Part shown: piece after piece, positions 17,264 through 24,029 of the stretch | Position numbering within the stretch: position 1 is the first letter of the stretch | Layout: each line of letters opens with the position of its first letter | From: Fodinibacter sp963833495 | Lineage (GTDB): Bacteria; Actinomycetota; Actinomycetes; Actinomycetales; Dermatophilaceae | Reading direction: 5' to 3' | NCBI GenBank assembly: GCA_963833495.1 | Contig: CAWHYJ010000020.1 | Coordinates: forward strand, 124,001 to 188,000 | DNA length: 64,000 bases | Made by a program: the position numbers and the translations under genes | Notes under the pieces: generated by a model | The model's input: only the letters and a program-made list of their open reading frames with translations | Told to the model about the DNA's origin: nothing | Databases searched by the model: none

Positions 17264-17836
17264 TCAGCCCTCGCCGCGCGCGGCCGCCTTGGCGGCCTTC
17301 TTGAAGTCACGCACCTTCTGCAGCGAGTCGGCGTCGACGACGTCGGCGACCGAACGGTAGGACCCCTCCTCGGCGTAGGCGCCACAGGCCTCGGCCCACC
17401 CGTCGGGCCGGACGCCGAGCTGCTTGCCGAGCAGCGCCGTGAAGATGCGGGCCTTCTGCTCGCCGAAGCCGGGCAGCGCCTTGAGCCGGGTGACCAGCTC
17501 GGCGCCGGTGGACGCGTCGGTCCAGATGACGGAGGCGTCACCGCCGTAGGTGTCGCGCACCACGGTGGCCAGCGCCTGGATGCGCGCGGCCATCGAGCGC
17601 CCGTAGCGGTGGATGGCCGGCGGCGTGGCGCACAGGTCGGCGAACGCCTCCGGGTCGGCCGTGGCGATCGCGCTCGGGTCGAGGGTGCCGAAGCGTTCGA
17701 GCACCTTGGCCGGCCCCGCGAAGGCCCGCTCCATGGGGAACTGCTGGTCGAGCAGCATCCCGGTGAGCAGGGCGAACGGGTCCTGCGACAGGACGCGGTC
17801 GGCCGTGGGGTCCTGGGCGATCGTCAGCGTGACCAT
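17264..17836 (-). CDS. HhH-GPD base-excision DNA repair protein
   Basis: A 190-residue DNA glycosylase-fold protein. The N-terminal part contains FALLTGMLLDQQFPMERAF, and a helix-hairpin-helix is seen in LKALPGFGEQKARIFTALLG (about residues 120-139). The family (HhH-GPD-type base excision repair proteins of actinobacteria) is predicted to remove damaged bases. The Lys seen in bifunctional HhH glycosylases is not in its usual place, so it would be monofunctional if active. A TACCCT -10 six bases before ATG 17836 indicates a leaderless transcript continuing into the small zinc-ribbon gene. Confidence 0.82.
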   Translation of the reverse strand: MVTLTIAQDPTADRVLSQDPFALLTGMLLDQQFPMERAFAGPAKVLERFGTLDPSAIATADPEAFADLCATPPAIHRYGRSMAARIQALATVVRDTYGGDASVIWTDASTGAELVTRLKALPGFGEQKARIFTALLGKQLGVRPDGWAEACGAYAEEGSYRSVADVVDADSLQKVRDFKKAAKAAARGEG

Positions 17837-17842
17837 GGCCTC

Positions 17843-17848
17843 AGGGTA
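17843..17848 (-). promoter_or_regulatory. -10 element, HhH-GPD gene (leaderless)
   Basis: TACCCT, 6 bases before ATG 17836. Confidence 0.4.
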
Positions 17849-17924
17849 GCCAGCATGCTCGCCGCCACGGCACGCCAGACGTCGCGCTCGCGCAGCGGGG
17901 GCGGCGCCCCCGGTCGGGACGACG

Positions 17925-17957
17925 GCACCGCCCCCGACGCCGGGTCGGGGGCGGTGC
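17925..17957. terminator. strong hairpin ending the whiB7 transcript
   Basis: GCACCGCCCCCGAC (17925-17938) pairs perfectly with GTCGGGGGCGGTGC (17944-17957) over 5 bases. It lies just after the 43-aa ORF on the minus strand. There is no T-run, so termination strength is uncertain. Confidence 0.6.
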
Positions 17958-17975
17958 GTTGGTCAGGCGCGGGTC

Positions 17976-18107
17976 TCATCGCACGATGGCGTGGACACTG
18001 GCCCGGATCTGCTCGCGCTGCGCCTCAGCCTGCACCTTGCGCTGCGCCTCGTGGACGCGACGCTGGTGCATCGTGCGGCGGATCTCGTGCATCCGTTTCG
18101 TGTACAT
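17976..18107 (-). CDS. 43-aa basic peptide downstream of whiB7
   Basis: A short ORF between whiB7 and the hairpin at 17957. It has an AGGGGAAG ribosome site 5 bases before ATG 18107. The peptide starts MYTKRMHEIRRTMHQRRVHE and ends with REQIRASVHAIVR: it is strongly basic, rich in Arg, Gln and Glu, has no Pro or Gly, and should form one long helix. Third codon positions are almost all G or C apart from the first few, as in real genes here. It would be co-transcribed with whiB7 and so induced by the same signals. I do not recognise a family; RNA or ribosome binding is a guess from composition only. Confidence 0.6.
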   Translation of the reverse strand: MYTKRMHEIRRTMHQRRVHEAQRKVQAEAQREQIRASVHAIVR

Positions 18108-18149
18108 GGTGCTTCCCCTCGTGATGTGGTCTGGTGTTCGGTGGTGCGC

Positions 18150-18437
18150 CTACGCGGCGACCTCGGTCTTGCGGGGTCGGCCTCTGGGGCGCTTGCGGGC
18201 GACGATCTCGCCCTGGACGAAGAGCTCGCCGCCCCAGACACCCCATGGCTCGCGCCGGTGGAGGGCACCCGAGAGGCATGCCACGAGTGCGGGGCACGTG
18301 CGGCAGAGGGCCTTGGCGAACTCGACACCCTCGGGGGTGTCGGCGAACCACAGCTCGGCGTCGTTCTCGCGGCAGGGAATGCCCTCGCCGGTCGTCACGG
18401 ACGCCTCGTGCAGGTCGAGGAGCTCGGTCAGCTGCAT
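18150..18437 (-). CDS. whiB7: WhiB7 iron-sulfur transcription factor (antibiotic-resistance regulator)
   Basis: A 95-residue Wbl protein. Four Cys (22, 45, 48, 54) bind a 4Fe-4S cluster, EPWGVWGGE (63-71) is the sigma-A-binding turn, and RPRGRPRK (83-90) is the C-terminal AT-hook that defines WhiB7. The family protein docks on sigma A and activates promoters carrying AT-rich DNA just upstream of -35, switching on intrinsic resistance to ribosome-targeting drugs. The start is fixed by AAGGAGGTGA 8 bases before ATG 18437, although the frame is open back to 18557. A long leader with uORF and terminator precedes it (18607-19035). Confidence 0.96.
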   Translation of the reverse strand: MQLTELLDLHEASVTTGEGIPCRENDAELWFADTPEGVEFAKALCRTCPALVACLSGALHRREPWGVWGGELFVQGEIVARKRPRGRPRKTEVAA

Positions 18438-18606
18438 CGGGTTGTCACCTCCTTGCTCGGCGCGCCCGGTGGGGCGCTCGCTCATCTCGGTGCGCCGGGT
18501 GTGGCGCGTGGTACTCGGTGGGCGGTCGGTGTGGGACCGCTGGGTGGTGGTCGTCATCTCGGTGGCCTCGGTGGGTGTGGTTCGGGTCTGGTGGTCTGGC
18601 GGCGGG

Positions 18607-18648
18607 TACGAGAAAGGCCGCGGATCCCGGTGTCGGGATCCGCGGCCT
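18607..18648 (-). terminator. whiB7 leader attenuator (terminator, competing antiterminator)
   Basis: On the minus strand AGGCCGCGGATCCCG and CGGGATCCGCGGCCT (18648-18634 and 18629-18615) pair perfectly over ACAC and are followed by TTTCTCGT, an intrinsic terminator between the leader ORF and whiB7. GCCTCGAGG at 18653-18645, which includes the first bases of the terminator stem, can instead pair with CCTCGAGGC at 18691-18683, inside the last codons of the leader ORF. The stop of that ORF is about 20 bases before the stem. This geometry fits ribosome-controlled attenuation. Confidence 0.7.
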
Positions 18649-18668
18649 CGAGGTGACCTGTCGTGCTG

Positions 18669-18914
18669 TCAGACAGGTGGTGCCTCGAGGCGTGGATACA
18701 CGACTCCCGTGATCGGGGCGATGGCGTCGACGCCGGCGGTGCGCACGTCGACGACGAGGAGGTCGCGACCATTGCTGTCACCGGCGAAGGACACAGTGCG
18801 CCCCTGGACGGAGCCGAAGTCGACTGCGTGAGCGGTGTTGGCGCCGCGCCAGGGACGCGTGCAGATGCCACGGACAGCGCTCATCGCCATCTCCTTCGTC
18901 ATCGTCGTCTCCAT
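18669..18914 (-). CDS. whiB7 leader ORF (uORF), 81 codons
   Basis: ATG 18914 has an AGGAGG site 10 bases upstream. The product begins METTMTKEMAMSAVRG and ends VVYPRLEAPPV. The codons for Arg-Leu-Glu-Ala near its end contain the antiterminator strand of the downstream attenuator. whiB7/wblC genes of other actinobacteria are known to be controlled by leader ORFs whose translation decides termination; this ORF is in the right place but longer than the short peptides I recall. It may act only in cis, or also be a functional small protein. Confidence 0.65.
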   Translation of the reverse strand: METTMTKEMAMSAVRGICTRPWRGANTAHAVDFGSVQGRTVSFAGDSNGRDLLVVDVRTAGVDAIAPITGVVYPRLEAPPV

Positions 18915-18987
18915 CAGGGCCAACCCTCCTCACTTCTTCTCGCATCGACCGCGTACCCGAGCGGGCCACGCGTGGTGTTGTCCGTTC

Positions 18988-19035
18988 AGGTTAGGGGAGC
19001 CTGCGCGCGCCCGGCAACGGGATTATTCGCTTGAA
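18988..19035 (-). promoter_or_regulatory. whiB7 promoter with WhiB7-type AT-rich upstream site
   Basis: On the minus strand: -35 TTGCCG (19017-19012), 18-base spacer, -10 TAACCT (18993-18988). Three G/C bases upstream of the -35 lies the AT-rich tract GAATAATC (19028-19021), the place where the WhiB7 AT-hook binds at its own promoter in mycobacteria. This suggests autoactivation. Confidence 0.65.
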
Positions 19036-19081
19036 TTGTGGAGGAACTCCCTAATCGCGCGAGGTTTGTTGCCGCACAACG

Positions 19082-21202
19082 CTATTCGTCCGAAGAAAAA
19101 TTCTGGATCAGCTCGAGGACGGCGGTGCCGTAGCGCTCGAGCTTCGCCGGGCCTACGCCGTTGATGCGGGCCAGCGCGCCGACGTCGGCCGGCACCCGCT
19201 CGGCGATGGCCGTGAGGGTGGCGTCGGTGAAGACGACGAAGGCCGGCACGTCGGCCGCCCGCGCCTGCTCGAGCCGCCACTCGCGCAGCGCCTCGAACAG
19301 CCGCTCGTCCATCGTGGGCGGGCACGCGGAGCAACGACCGATGGTGCGCTCCCGAGCCGTGCCGAGGTCGGCGCCGCACGAACGGCAGGTGGTGCGCACC
19401 GGGGTCGCGGCCTTCCCGCCCGCACCGACCCGGCGGCTGCGCTTGGGCTGCGATCGGGCCGCGTCGCCCAGCACGGCAGTGGTGCCGTCGAGGAACCGGG
19501 ACGGGCGCCGGGTGGCACGGGCGCCGGGGGTACGCGCGACGGCATACGACATCACCAGGCGCTCGCGCGCCCGGGTGACCCCGACGTAGAGGAGCCGGCG
19601 CTCCTCCTCGACGGCCTGCGGGGTGTCGGCCATCGTGATGGGCAGGAGGCCGTCGGAGCACCCGACGAGGAAGACAGTGTCCCACTCCAGGCCCTTGGCC
19701 GCGTGGAAGGAGGCCAGGGTGACGCCGTTGACCGTGGGGGCGTGCTGGGCGGAGGCCCGCTCCTCGAGCTCGCGGACCAGCGCGGGCAGGCGGGCCCCGG
19801 GGTCGAGGGCGAAGAGGTCGTCGGCCAGGGCGGCCAGCGCTGACAGCGACTCCCACCGCTCGCGCGCCGCGCCCCCGCTGGTGGGCGCCTGCCGGCTCCA
19901 GCCGGCGCCGAGCAGCACGTCGCGGGCGAGGTCGGGCAGGGGCACCGACCCGTCGTCGGAGCGGGCCGCCCCGCGCATCAGCACGATGGCGTCACGGACC
20001 TCCTTGCGCGAGAAGAACCGCTCACCGCCGCGCACGAGGTAGGGGATGCCGCGCTCGGCCAGGGCCGACTCGAAGGACTCGCTCTGGCCGTTGGTGCGGA
20101 AGAGCACCGCCATCTCGGACGGGGGGTGGCCGGCCTCGACCAGGCCCGCGATGCGGGTGGCGACGGTGGCCGCCTCGTCGGGGTCGTTGTCGGCCACGAC
20201 CAGCTCGGGCGCCGGGCCGTCGGGCCGCTGGGCCCGCAGCTCGACCGAGCCCGAGCGGCGCTGGCCACCCGGGCCGCGCAGCACGAGGTTGGCCAGTCCC
20301 ACGACCTGCGGCGTCGAGCGGTAGTTGCGCACCAGCTCGACGGTGCGGGCGTCGGGATGCCGGGCCCGGAACCCGAGCAGGTGCTCGGGCGAGGCCCCGG
20401 TGAACGAGTAGATGGTCTGCGCCGGGTCGCCGACGACACACAGGTCCTTGCGCTCCCCCAGCCAGAGCTCGAGCAGGGTCTGCTGCAGCCGGTTGACGTC
20501 CTGGTACTCGTCGACGACGAAGTGGCGGTACTGGCTGCGCACCGCTCGGGCGACCTCTTCGTGCTCGCGCAGGATGCCGACCATGAGCAGCAGCACGTCC
20601 TCGAAGTCGATGACGCCGCGCTCGGTCTTGACCTCCTCGTAGGCAGCGACGAGGCGGGCCATCGCCGTGGCGTCGAGGCCCGCGGGCGGCTCGCGGCGCT
20701 GGGCGGTGGCCGCCGCGGCATACGACTCCGGGGTGAGCAGCGAGACCTTGGACCACTCGATCTCGGACGCGAGGTCGCGGATGGCCGCGCTGTCGAGCCG
20801 CAGCCGCAGCCGGCCGCCGGCCTCGGCGACGGCGCTGGCCTTGTGCGGCATCACCTCGGGCGACGCGCCGCCGATGGCCTGCGGCCAGAAGTAGTGCAGC
20901 TGGCGCAGCGAGGCCGCGTGGAAGGTGCGGGCCTGCACCCCGCCCACGCCGAGGTCGCGCAACCGCGTGCGCATCTCGCCGGCGGCCCGGGCGGTGAAGG
21001 TGACGGCGAGCACGCGCTGCGGCTGGTAGACGCCCGAGAGCACCCCGTAGGCGATGCGGTGGGTGATGGCGCGGGTCTTGCCGGTGCCGGCGCCGGCCAG
21101 CACGCACATCGGGCCGCTGGGGTGCGCCGCGACCTCGCGCTGCTCGGGGTCGAGGGCGTCGAGCACCGCGTCGGCTCCGGGGTGCACGGGCAGGGTGGTC
21201 AT
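19082..21202 (-). CDS. uvrD2: UvrD2-type superfamily 1 DNA helicase
   Basis: A 706-residue 3'-5' DNA helicase. Walker A GAGTGKT is at about 37-43, the DExQ-type motif is in FVVDEYQDVNRLQQTLLELW, and GLEWDTVFLVG and VGVTRARERLVMSYA are helicase motifs V and VI. After the motor come four Cys (TCRSCGADL and CSACPP) and a C-terminal HRDC domain (about 630-700), the layout specific to UvrD2 of actinobacteria; in mycobacteria it is essential and needs the tetracysteine module (recalled). ATG 21202 has TAGGAT 7 bases upstream, a leaderless start. It is on the same strand as whiB7, which has its own promoter after this gene's stop. Confidence 0.93.
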   Translation of the reverse strand: MTTLPVHPGADAVLDALDPEQREVAAHPSGPMCVLAGAGTGKTRAITHRIAYGVLSGVYQPQRVLAVTFTARAAGEMRTRLRDLGVGGVQARTFHAASLRQLHYFWPQAIGGASPEVMPHKASAVAEAGGRLRLRLDSAAIRDLASEIEWSKVSLLTPESYAAAATAQRREPPAGLDATAMARLVAAYEEVKTERGVIDFEDVLLLMVGILREHEEVARAVRSQYRHFVVDEYQDVNRLQQTLLELWLGERKDLCVVGDPAQTIYSFTGASPEHLLGFRARHPDARTVELVRNYRSTPQVVGLANLVLRGPGGQRRSGSVELRAQRPDGPAPELVVADNDPDEAATVATRIAGLVEAGHPPSEMAVLFRTNGQSESFESALAERGIPYLVRGGERFFSRKEVRDAIVLMRGAARSDDGSVPLPDLARDVLLGAGWSRQAPTSGGAARERWESLSALAALADDLFALDPGARLPALVRELEERASAQHAPTVNGVTLASFHAAKGLEWDTVFLVGCSDGLLPITMADTPQAVEEERRLLYVGVTRARERLVMSYAVARTPGARATRRPSRFLDGTTAVLGDAARSQPKRSRRVGAGGKAATPVRTTCRSCGADLGTARERTIGRCSACPPTMDERLFEALREWRLEQARAADVPAFVVFTDATLTAIAERVPADVGALARINGVGPAKLERYGTAVLELIQNFSSDE

Positions 21203-21209
21203 CGCGACG

Positions 21210-21215
21210 ATCCTA
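21210..21215 (-). promoter_or_regulatory. -10 element of uvrD2 (leaderless)
   Basis: TAGGAT, 7 bases before ATG 21202. Confidence 0.5.
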
Positions 21216-21370
21216 GGTGTCGGCGGTGACGCCGAGGGACCGCGGCGGCCGGCCTGTGGACGGGGCCCGCGTCCCGGCATCCGTCGCTCGGGCCCGGCCG
21301 CCGAGCGGGGAAGCAACTCCCGGGCCCGGGTGTTCACCCCCGCGAGTCCCCGACCCGATCAGGAGCCCCG

Positions 21371-21646
21371 ATGCCCGCCGCCGAGACCACCGGCCAGACG
21401 CTGCCCGCGCCCGGCACCGTCACGATGTTCACGACGACCTGGTGCGGCTACTGCCGCCGGCTGAAGTCGCAGATGGAGCGCGAGGGCATCGGCTTCACCG
21501 AGGTCGACATCGATCGCGAGCCCGGCACCGCCGAGTTCGTCATGTCGGTCAACGGTGGGAACCAGACGGTGCCCACGCTGCTGTTCCCGGACGGCTCCGC
21601 GGCGACCAACCCCTCGATCGCCGAGGTCCGCGACCGCCTCTCCTGA
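21371..21646 (+). CDS. mycoredoxin (glutaredoxin-fold, CGYC)
   Basis: A 91-residue thioredoxin-fold oxidoreductase. The active site WCGYC is at about residues 24-28, followed by TVPTLLF with the cis-Pro and a C-terminal NPSIAEVRDRL. CGYC with this neighbourhood (next to uvrD2 and nudC, the Rv3198A position) marks mycoredoxin-1, which uses mycothiol to reduce S-mycothiolated proteins. It is divergent from uvrD2. ATG 21371 has a weak AGGAGCC site. A large inverted repeat follows. Confidence 0.9.
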   Translation: MPAAETTGQTLPAPGTVTMFTTTWCGYCRRLKSQMEREGIGFTEVDIDREPGTAEFVMSVNGGNQTVPTLLFPDGSAATNPSIAEVRDRLS

Positions 21647-21662
21647 GCCCCAGGCACTCGCG

Positions 21663-21706
21663 GCGAGTGCGGAAGTGGTTGCCAGGGCGACCACTTCCGC
21701 ACTCGC
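21663..21706. repeat. 17-bp inverted repeat between convergent genes
   Basis: GCGAGTGCGGAAGTGGT (21663-21679) and its exact complement (21690-21706) flank a 10-base loop. It sits between the mycoredoxin and nudC stops and could terminate both. The word TGCGGAAG is shared with the larger inverted repeat at 34267-34343, which suggests a repeat family. Confidence 0.75.
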
Positions 21707-21731
21707 GGGGAGGAATACCGGGATGTGAGGG

Positions 21732-22703
21732 TCAGCGAAGCGGCAGCTCAGGGGCGTCCAGCGGGGCGCCGAACCAGTACTCGATGATCCGCCGCGAGAT
21801 CGAGATGCGCCCCGACACCACGACCGACCCGTCGGCGATCGCCGCCACGAGCTCGTCGCGGGTGAACCACCGGGCGGCCTCGATCTCCTCCGCCTGGAGC
21901 CGCAGGTCGGTGCCCAGGGCCCGCGCCGTGAAGCCGAGCATCAGCGAGGAGGGGAACGGCCACGGCTGGTCGCCCAGGTAGGTGACGTCGGTGACCTCGA
22001 TGCCGACCTCCTCGGCCACCTCGCGGACGACCGCGGCGGCCAGGCTCTCGCCCGGCTCCACGAAGCCGGCGAGCACCGACATCCCGTTGCCGCGAAAGCC
22101 CTTGCCGCGGGCCAGCAGGATGCGGTCGTCGGCGTCGACGACCGCCATGATCACGGCCATGTCGGTGCGCGGGTAGTGCTCGCTGCCGTCGGCCGGGCAG
22201 CGGCGGATCCAGCCGGCCAGCACCGGGTCGGTCGCCGTCCCGCACCGCGGGCAGTGCCCGTGGGTGCGGTGCCAGTTGGCCAGGGCCAGCGTCGTGGCGA
22301 ACGCCGAGGCGCTCAGGTCGTCGAGGTCGGCACCGGCCTGGCGCAGGGTGCGCCACTCGGGCTCGCCGCCGACCCCGCCCGCGGGGTGGGCGTCGACGGC
22401 ATCCGCGACGGCATCCACGAGGTCGTCGGCGACCACACCGACGTGCGCGGTGCCGCCGGCCTCCCCGAGGTAGAGGGCCAGCCGGCCGGCATCCGCGGGC
22501 TCGGGCGGGGTCAGGAGCGCTGCCAGCACCCCACCGTCGGCCGGCCGCACGGCCACCCGGTCGCCCACCAGGCGCAGCACGCGGGTGCCGGGGTCGGCCA
22601 GCAGCCGCGGCAGCAGCCCGGGGTCGGTGCGCAGGTCGCCGCGCCGGTCGAGCACCGAGGTGCTCAGGGCCAGACCGGGCAGGGTTCCGTCGGCAGCAGG
22701 CAC
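21732..22703 (-). CDS. nudC: NADH/NAD+ pyrophosphatase NudC
   Basis: A 323-residue Nudix enzyme that cleaves NADH and NAD+ to NMN(H) and AMP, and in some bacteria removes NAD caps from RNA. There is an N-terminal variable domain, a zinc ribbon starting at CPRCGTATDPVLAGWIRRC, HYPRTD, the Nudix box from GFVEPGESLAAAVVREVAEE onward, and the family signature DQPWPFPSS. GTG 22703 has TAGGCT 7 bases upstream (leaderless). The position next to the mycoredoxin is conserved (Rv3199c). Confidence 0.93.
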   Translation of the reverse strand: MPAADGTLPGLALSTSVLDRRGDLRTDPGLLPRLLADPGTRVLRLVGDRVAVRPADGGVLAALLTPPEPADAGRLALYLGEAGGTAHVGVVADDLVDAVADAVDAHPAGGVGGEPEWRTLRQAGADLDDLSASAFATTLALANWHRTHGHCPRCGTATDPVLAGWIRRCPADGSEHYPRTDMAVIMAVVDADDRILLARGKGFRGNGMSVLAGFVEPGESLAAAVVREVAEEVGIEVTDVTYLGDQPWPFPSSLMLGFTARALGTDLRLQAEEIEAARWFTRDELVAAIADGSVVVSGRISISRRIIEYWFGAPLDAPELPLR

Positions 22704-22710
22704 GCCGCAC

Positions 22711-22716
22711 AGCCTA
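22711..22716 (-). promoter_or_regulatory. -10 element of nudC (leaderless)
   Basis: TAGGCT, 7 bases before GTG 22703. Confidence 0.5.
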
Positions 22717-22763
22717 GGGGCCACACCGCGGGCGGCCTCCCCGACGATCGGGGGCACACGGCA

Positions 22764-22769
22764 TACCGT
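22764..22769 (+). promoter_or_regulatory. -10 element of the phosphotransferase gene (leaderless)
   Basis: TACCGT, 6 bases before GTG 22776; divergent from the nudC promoter only 50 bases away. Confidence 0.4.
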
Positions 22770-22775
22770 TGGGCC

Positions 22776-24029
22776 GTGGACCGCAGCCCCGCCTTCCTCG
22801 CCGCGCTGGCGAGCGCCGCCGTGCCCGGGCTCGACCCGGTGAGCGTCGAAGCCCTGCCGAGCACACCGGACCAGAGCTTCGACGTGGCCTTCGTGCAGGA
22901 CGCCGAGCGCCGGCGGTGGGTGGTGCGGGCTCCGCGTACCGATGTCGCCGGCGCCGAGATGGACCGCACCGTGGGCCTCCTCGGCCTGCTCGGGCGGCGG
23001 TTGCCGTTCGCGGTGCCGGCCCCCAAGGGTTTCGTGGCGCTCAGCGAGGGCGGCCGCGCGGCGGTCTACCCGTACCTGCCCGGGCACAACCTCGACTTCG
23101 CCGAGCTGCCGCCCGGCCCCGGCATCGCGGCCGAGCTGGGCCGCGCCATCGCGGCGCTGCACAACACGGACCCGGCCGTCTACGACGAGGCCGGGCTGCC
23201 GAGCTACGACGCCGACGCCTACCGCAGCCGCCGCCTCGCCGACCTCGACCGGGCGGCCGAGACCGGCAGGGTGCCGACCACGCTGCTCACCCGCTGGGAG
23301 ACGGCGCTCGAGGACGTCAGCCTGTGGCGGTTCGCCCCCACGGCCACCCACGGCGACCTCACCGGCGACCAGGTGCTCGCGGTGTTCACCGACGACGCCG
23401 ATGCCGCGACGGGGAAGATCCGGGCGGTGACGGGCTGGGAGGACGCCAAGGTCGCCGACCCTGCCGACGACTTCGCGGCGCTCGTGGCCGACGCCCGCCC
23501 GGAGGCGGTCGAGACCGTGCTCGAGGCCTACTCGCACACCCGGGTCGAGCGGCCCGACCCCAACCTGCTGGTACGCGCCCGGTTGGTCGCCGAGCTCGGT
23601 CTGCTGGGCACGATGATGGTGGCGCTGGCCCGCAAGGACGACGCCGCCGTCGAGGTGCTCACCACCCAGCTGCGCCGGCTCGACGATGCCGTGCACGCCA
23701 GCGAGGAGCCCGACGACTACCGCCGCACCTCGCTCGCCCCGGTCGGCGTGCGCCGCCGCACGACCCGCCCGCCGGCGATGGTCGTCGATGACGACGACGA
23801 CGAGGACCTGCCGGTGGTCGAGGCGGACGAGGCGGATACCGAGCAGCCCGAGGCCGACCAGCGAGAAGCCGCGGACGCGGCCGACGGCACTGCACCGGAT
23901 GCCGAGGACGCCGGCGACGAGCCGGATGCCGTCGAGCAGACGACCGGGGGCACCGCGAAGGACGAGGCCGACCAGGTGACCACCGAGCTCGACCTCAGGT
24001 CGGCCGAGCGGCGCGCAGCACCCGAGTGA
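22776..24029 (+). CDS. aminoglycoside/macrolide phosphotransferase-like (APH) protein
   Basis: A 417-residue kinase-fold protein. The N-lobe has RRWVVRAPRTDVAGAEMD; the catalytic loop is THGDLTGDQVLA, where the usual HGDxxxxN Asn is Gln, and the metal motif region is GWEDAKVADPADDF. After about residue 320 comes a low-complexity acidic tail with runs of Asp and Glu. It lies in a conserved spot between nudC and adnAB in this group, so a housekeeping or nucleotide-related role is more likely than acquired drug resistance. Its last 35 bases overlap the end of adnB. Confidence 0.7.
   Translation: MDRSPAFLAALASAAVPGLDPVSVEALPSTPDQSFDVAFVQDAERRRWVVRAPRTDVAGAEMDRTVGLLGLLGRRLPFAVPAPKGFVALSEGGRAAVYPYLPGHNLDFAELPPGPGIAAELGRAIAALHNTDPAVYDEAGLPSYDADAYRSRRLADLDRAAETGRVPTTLLTRWETALEDVSLWRFAPTATHGDLTGDQVLAVFTDDADAATGKIRAVTGWEDAKVADPADDFAALVADARPEAVETVLEAYSHTRVERPDPNLLVRARLVAELGLLGTMMVALARKDDAAVEVLTTQLRRLDDAVHASEEPDDYRRTSLAPVGVRRRTTRPPAMVVDDDDDEDLPVVEADEADTEQPEADQREAADAADGTAPDAEDAGDEPDAVEQTTGGTAKDEADQVTTELDLRSAERRAAPE

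Noticed and set aside
18438..18557. longer WhiB7 with 40 extra N-terminal residues
   Set aside because: The frame is open, but the strong AAGGAGGTGA and the usual WhiB7 length of about 90 residues favour ATG 18437.
22776..24029. acquired aminoglycoside or macrolide resistance gene near whiB7
   Set aside because: The location is conserved between nudC and adnAB, the catalytic Asn is changed to Gln, and no mobile element is present.
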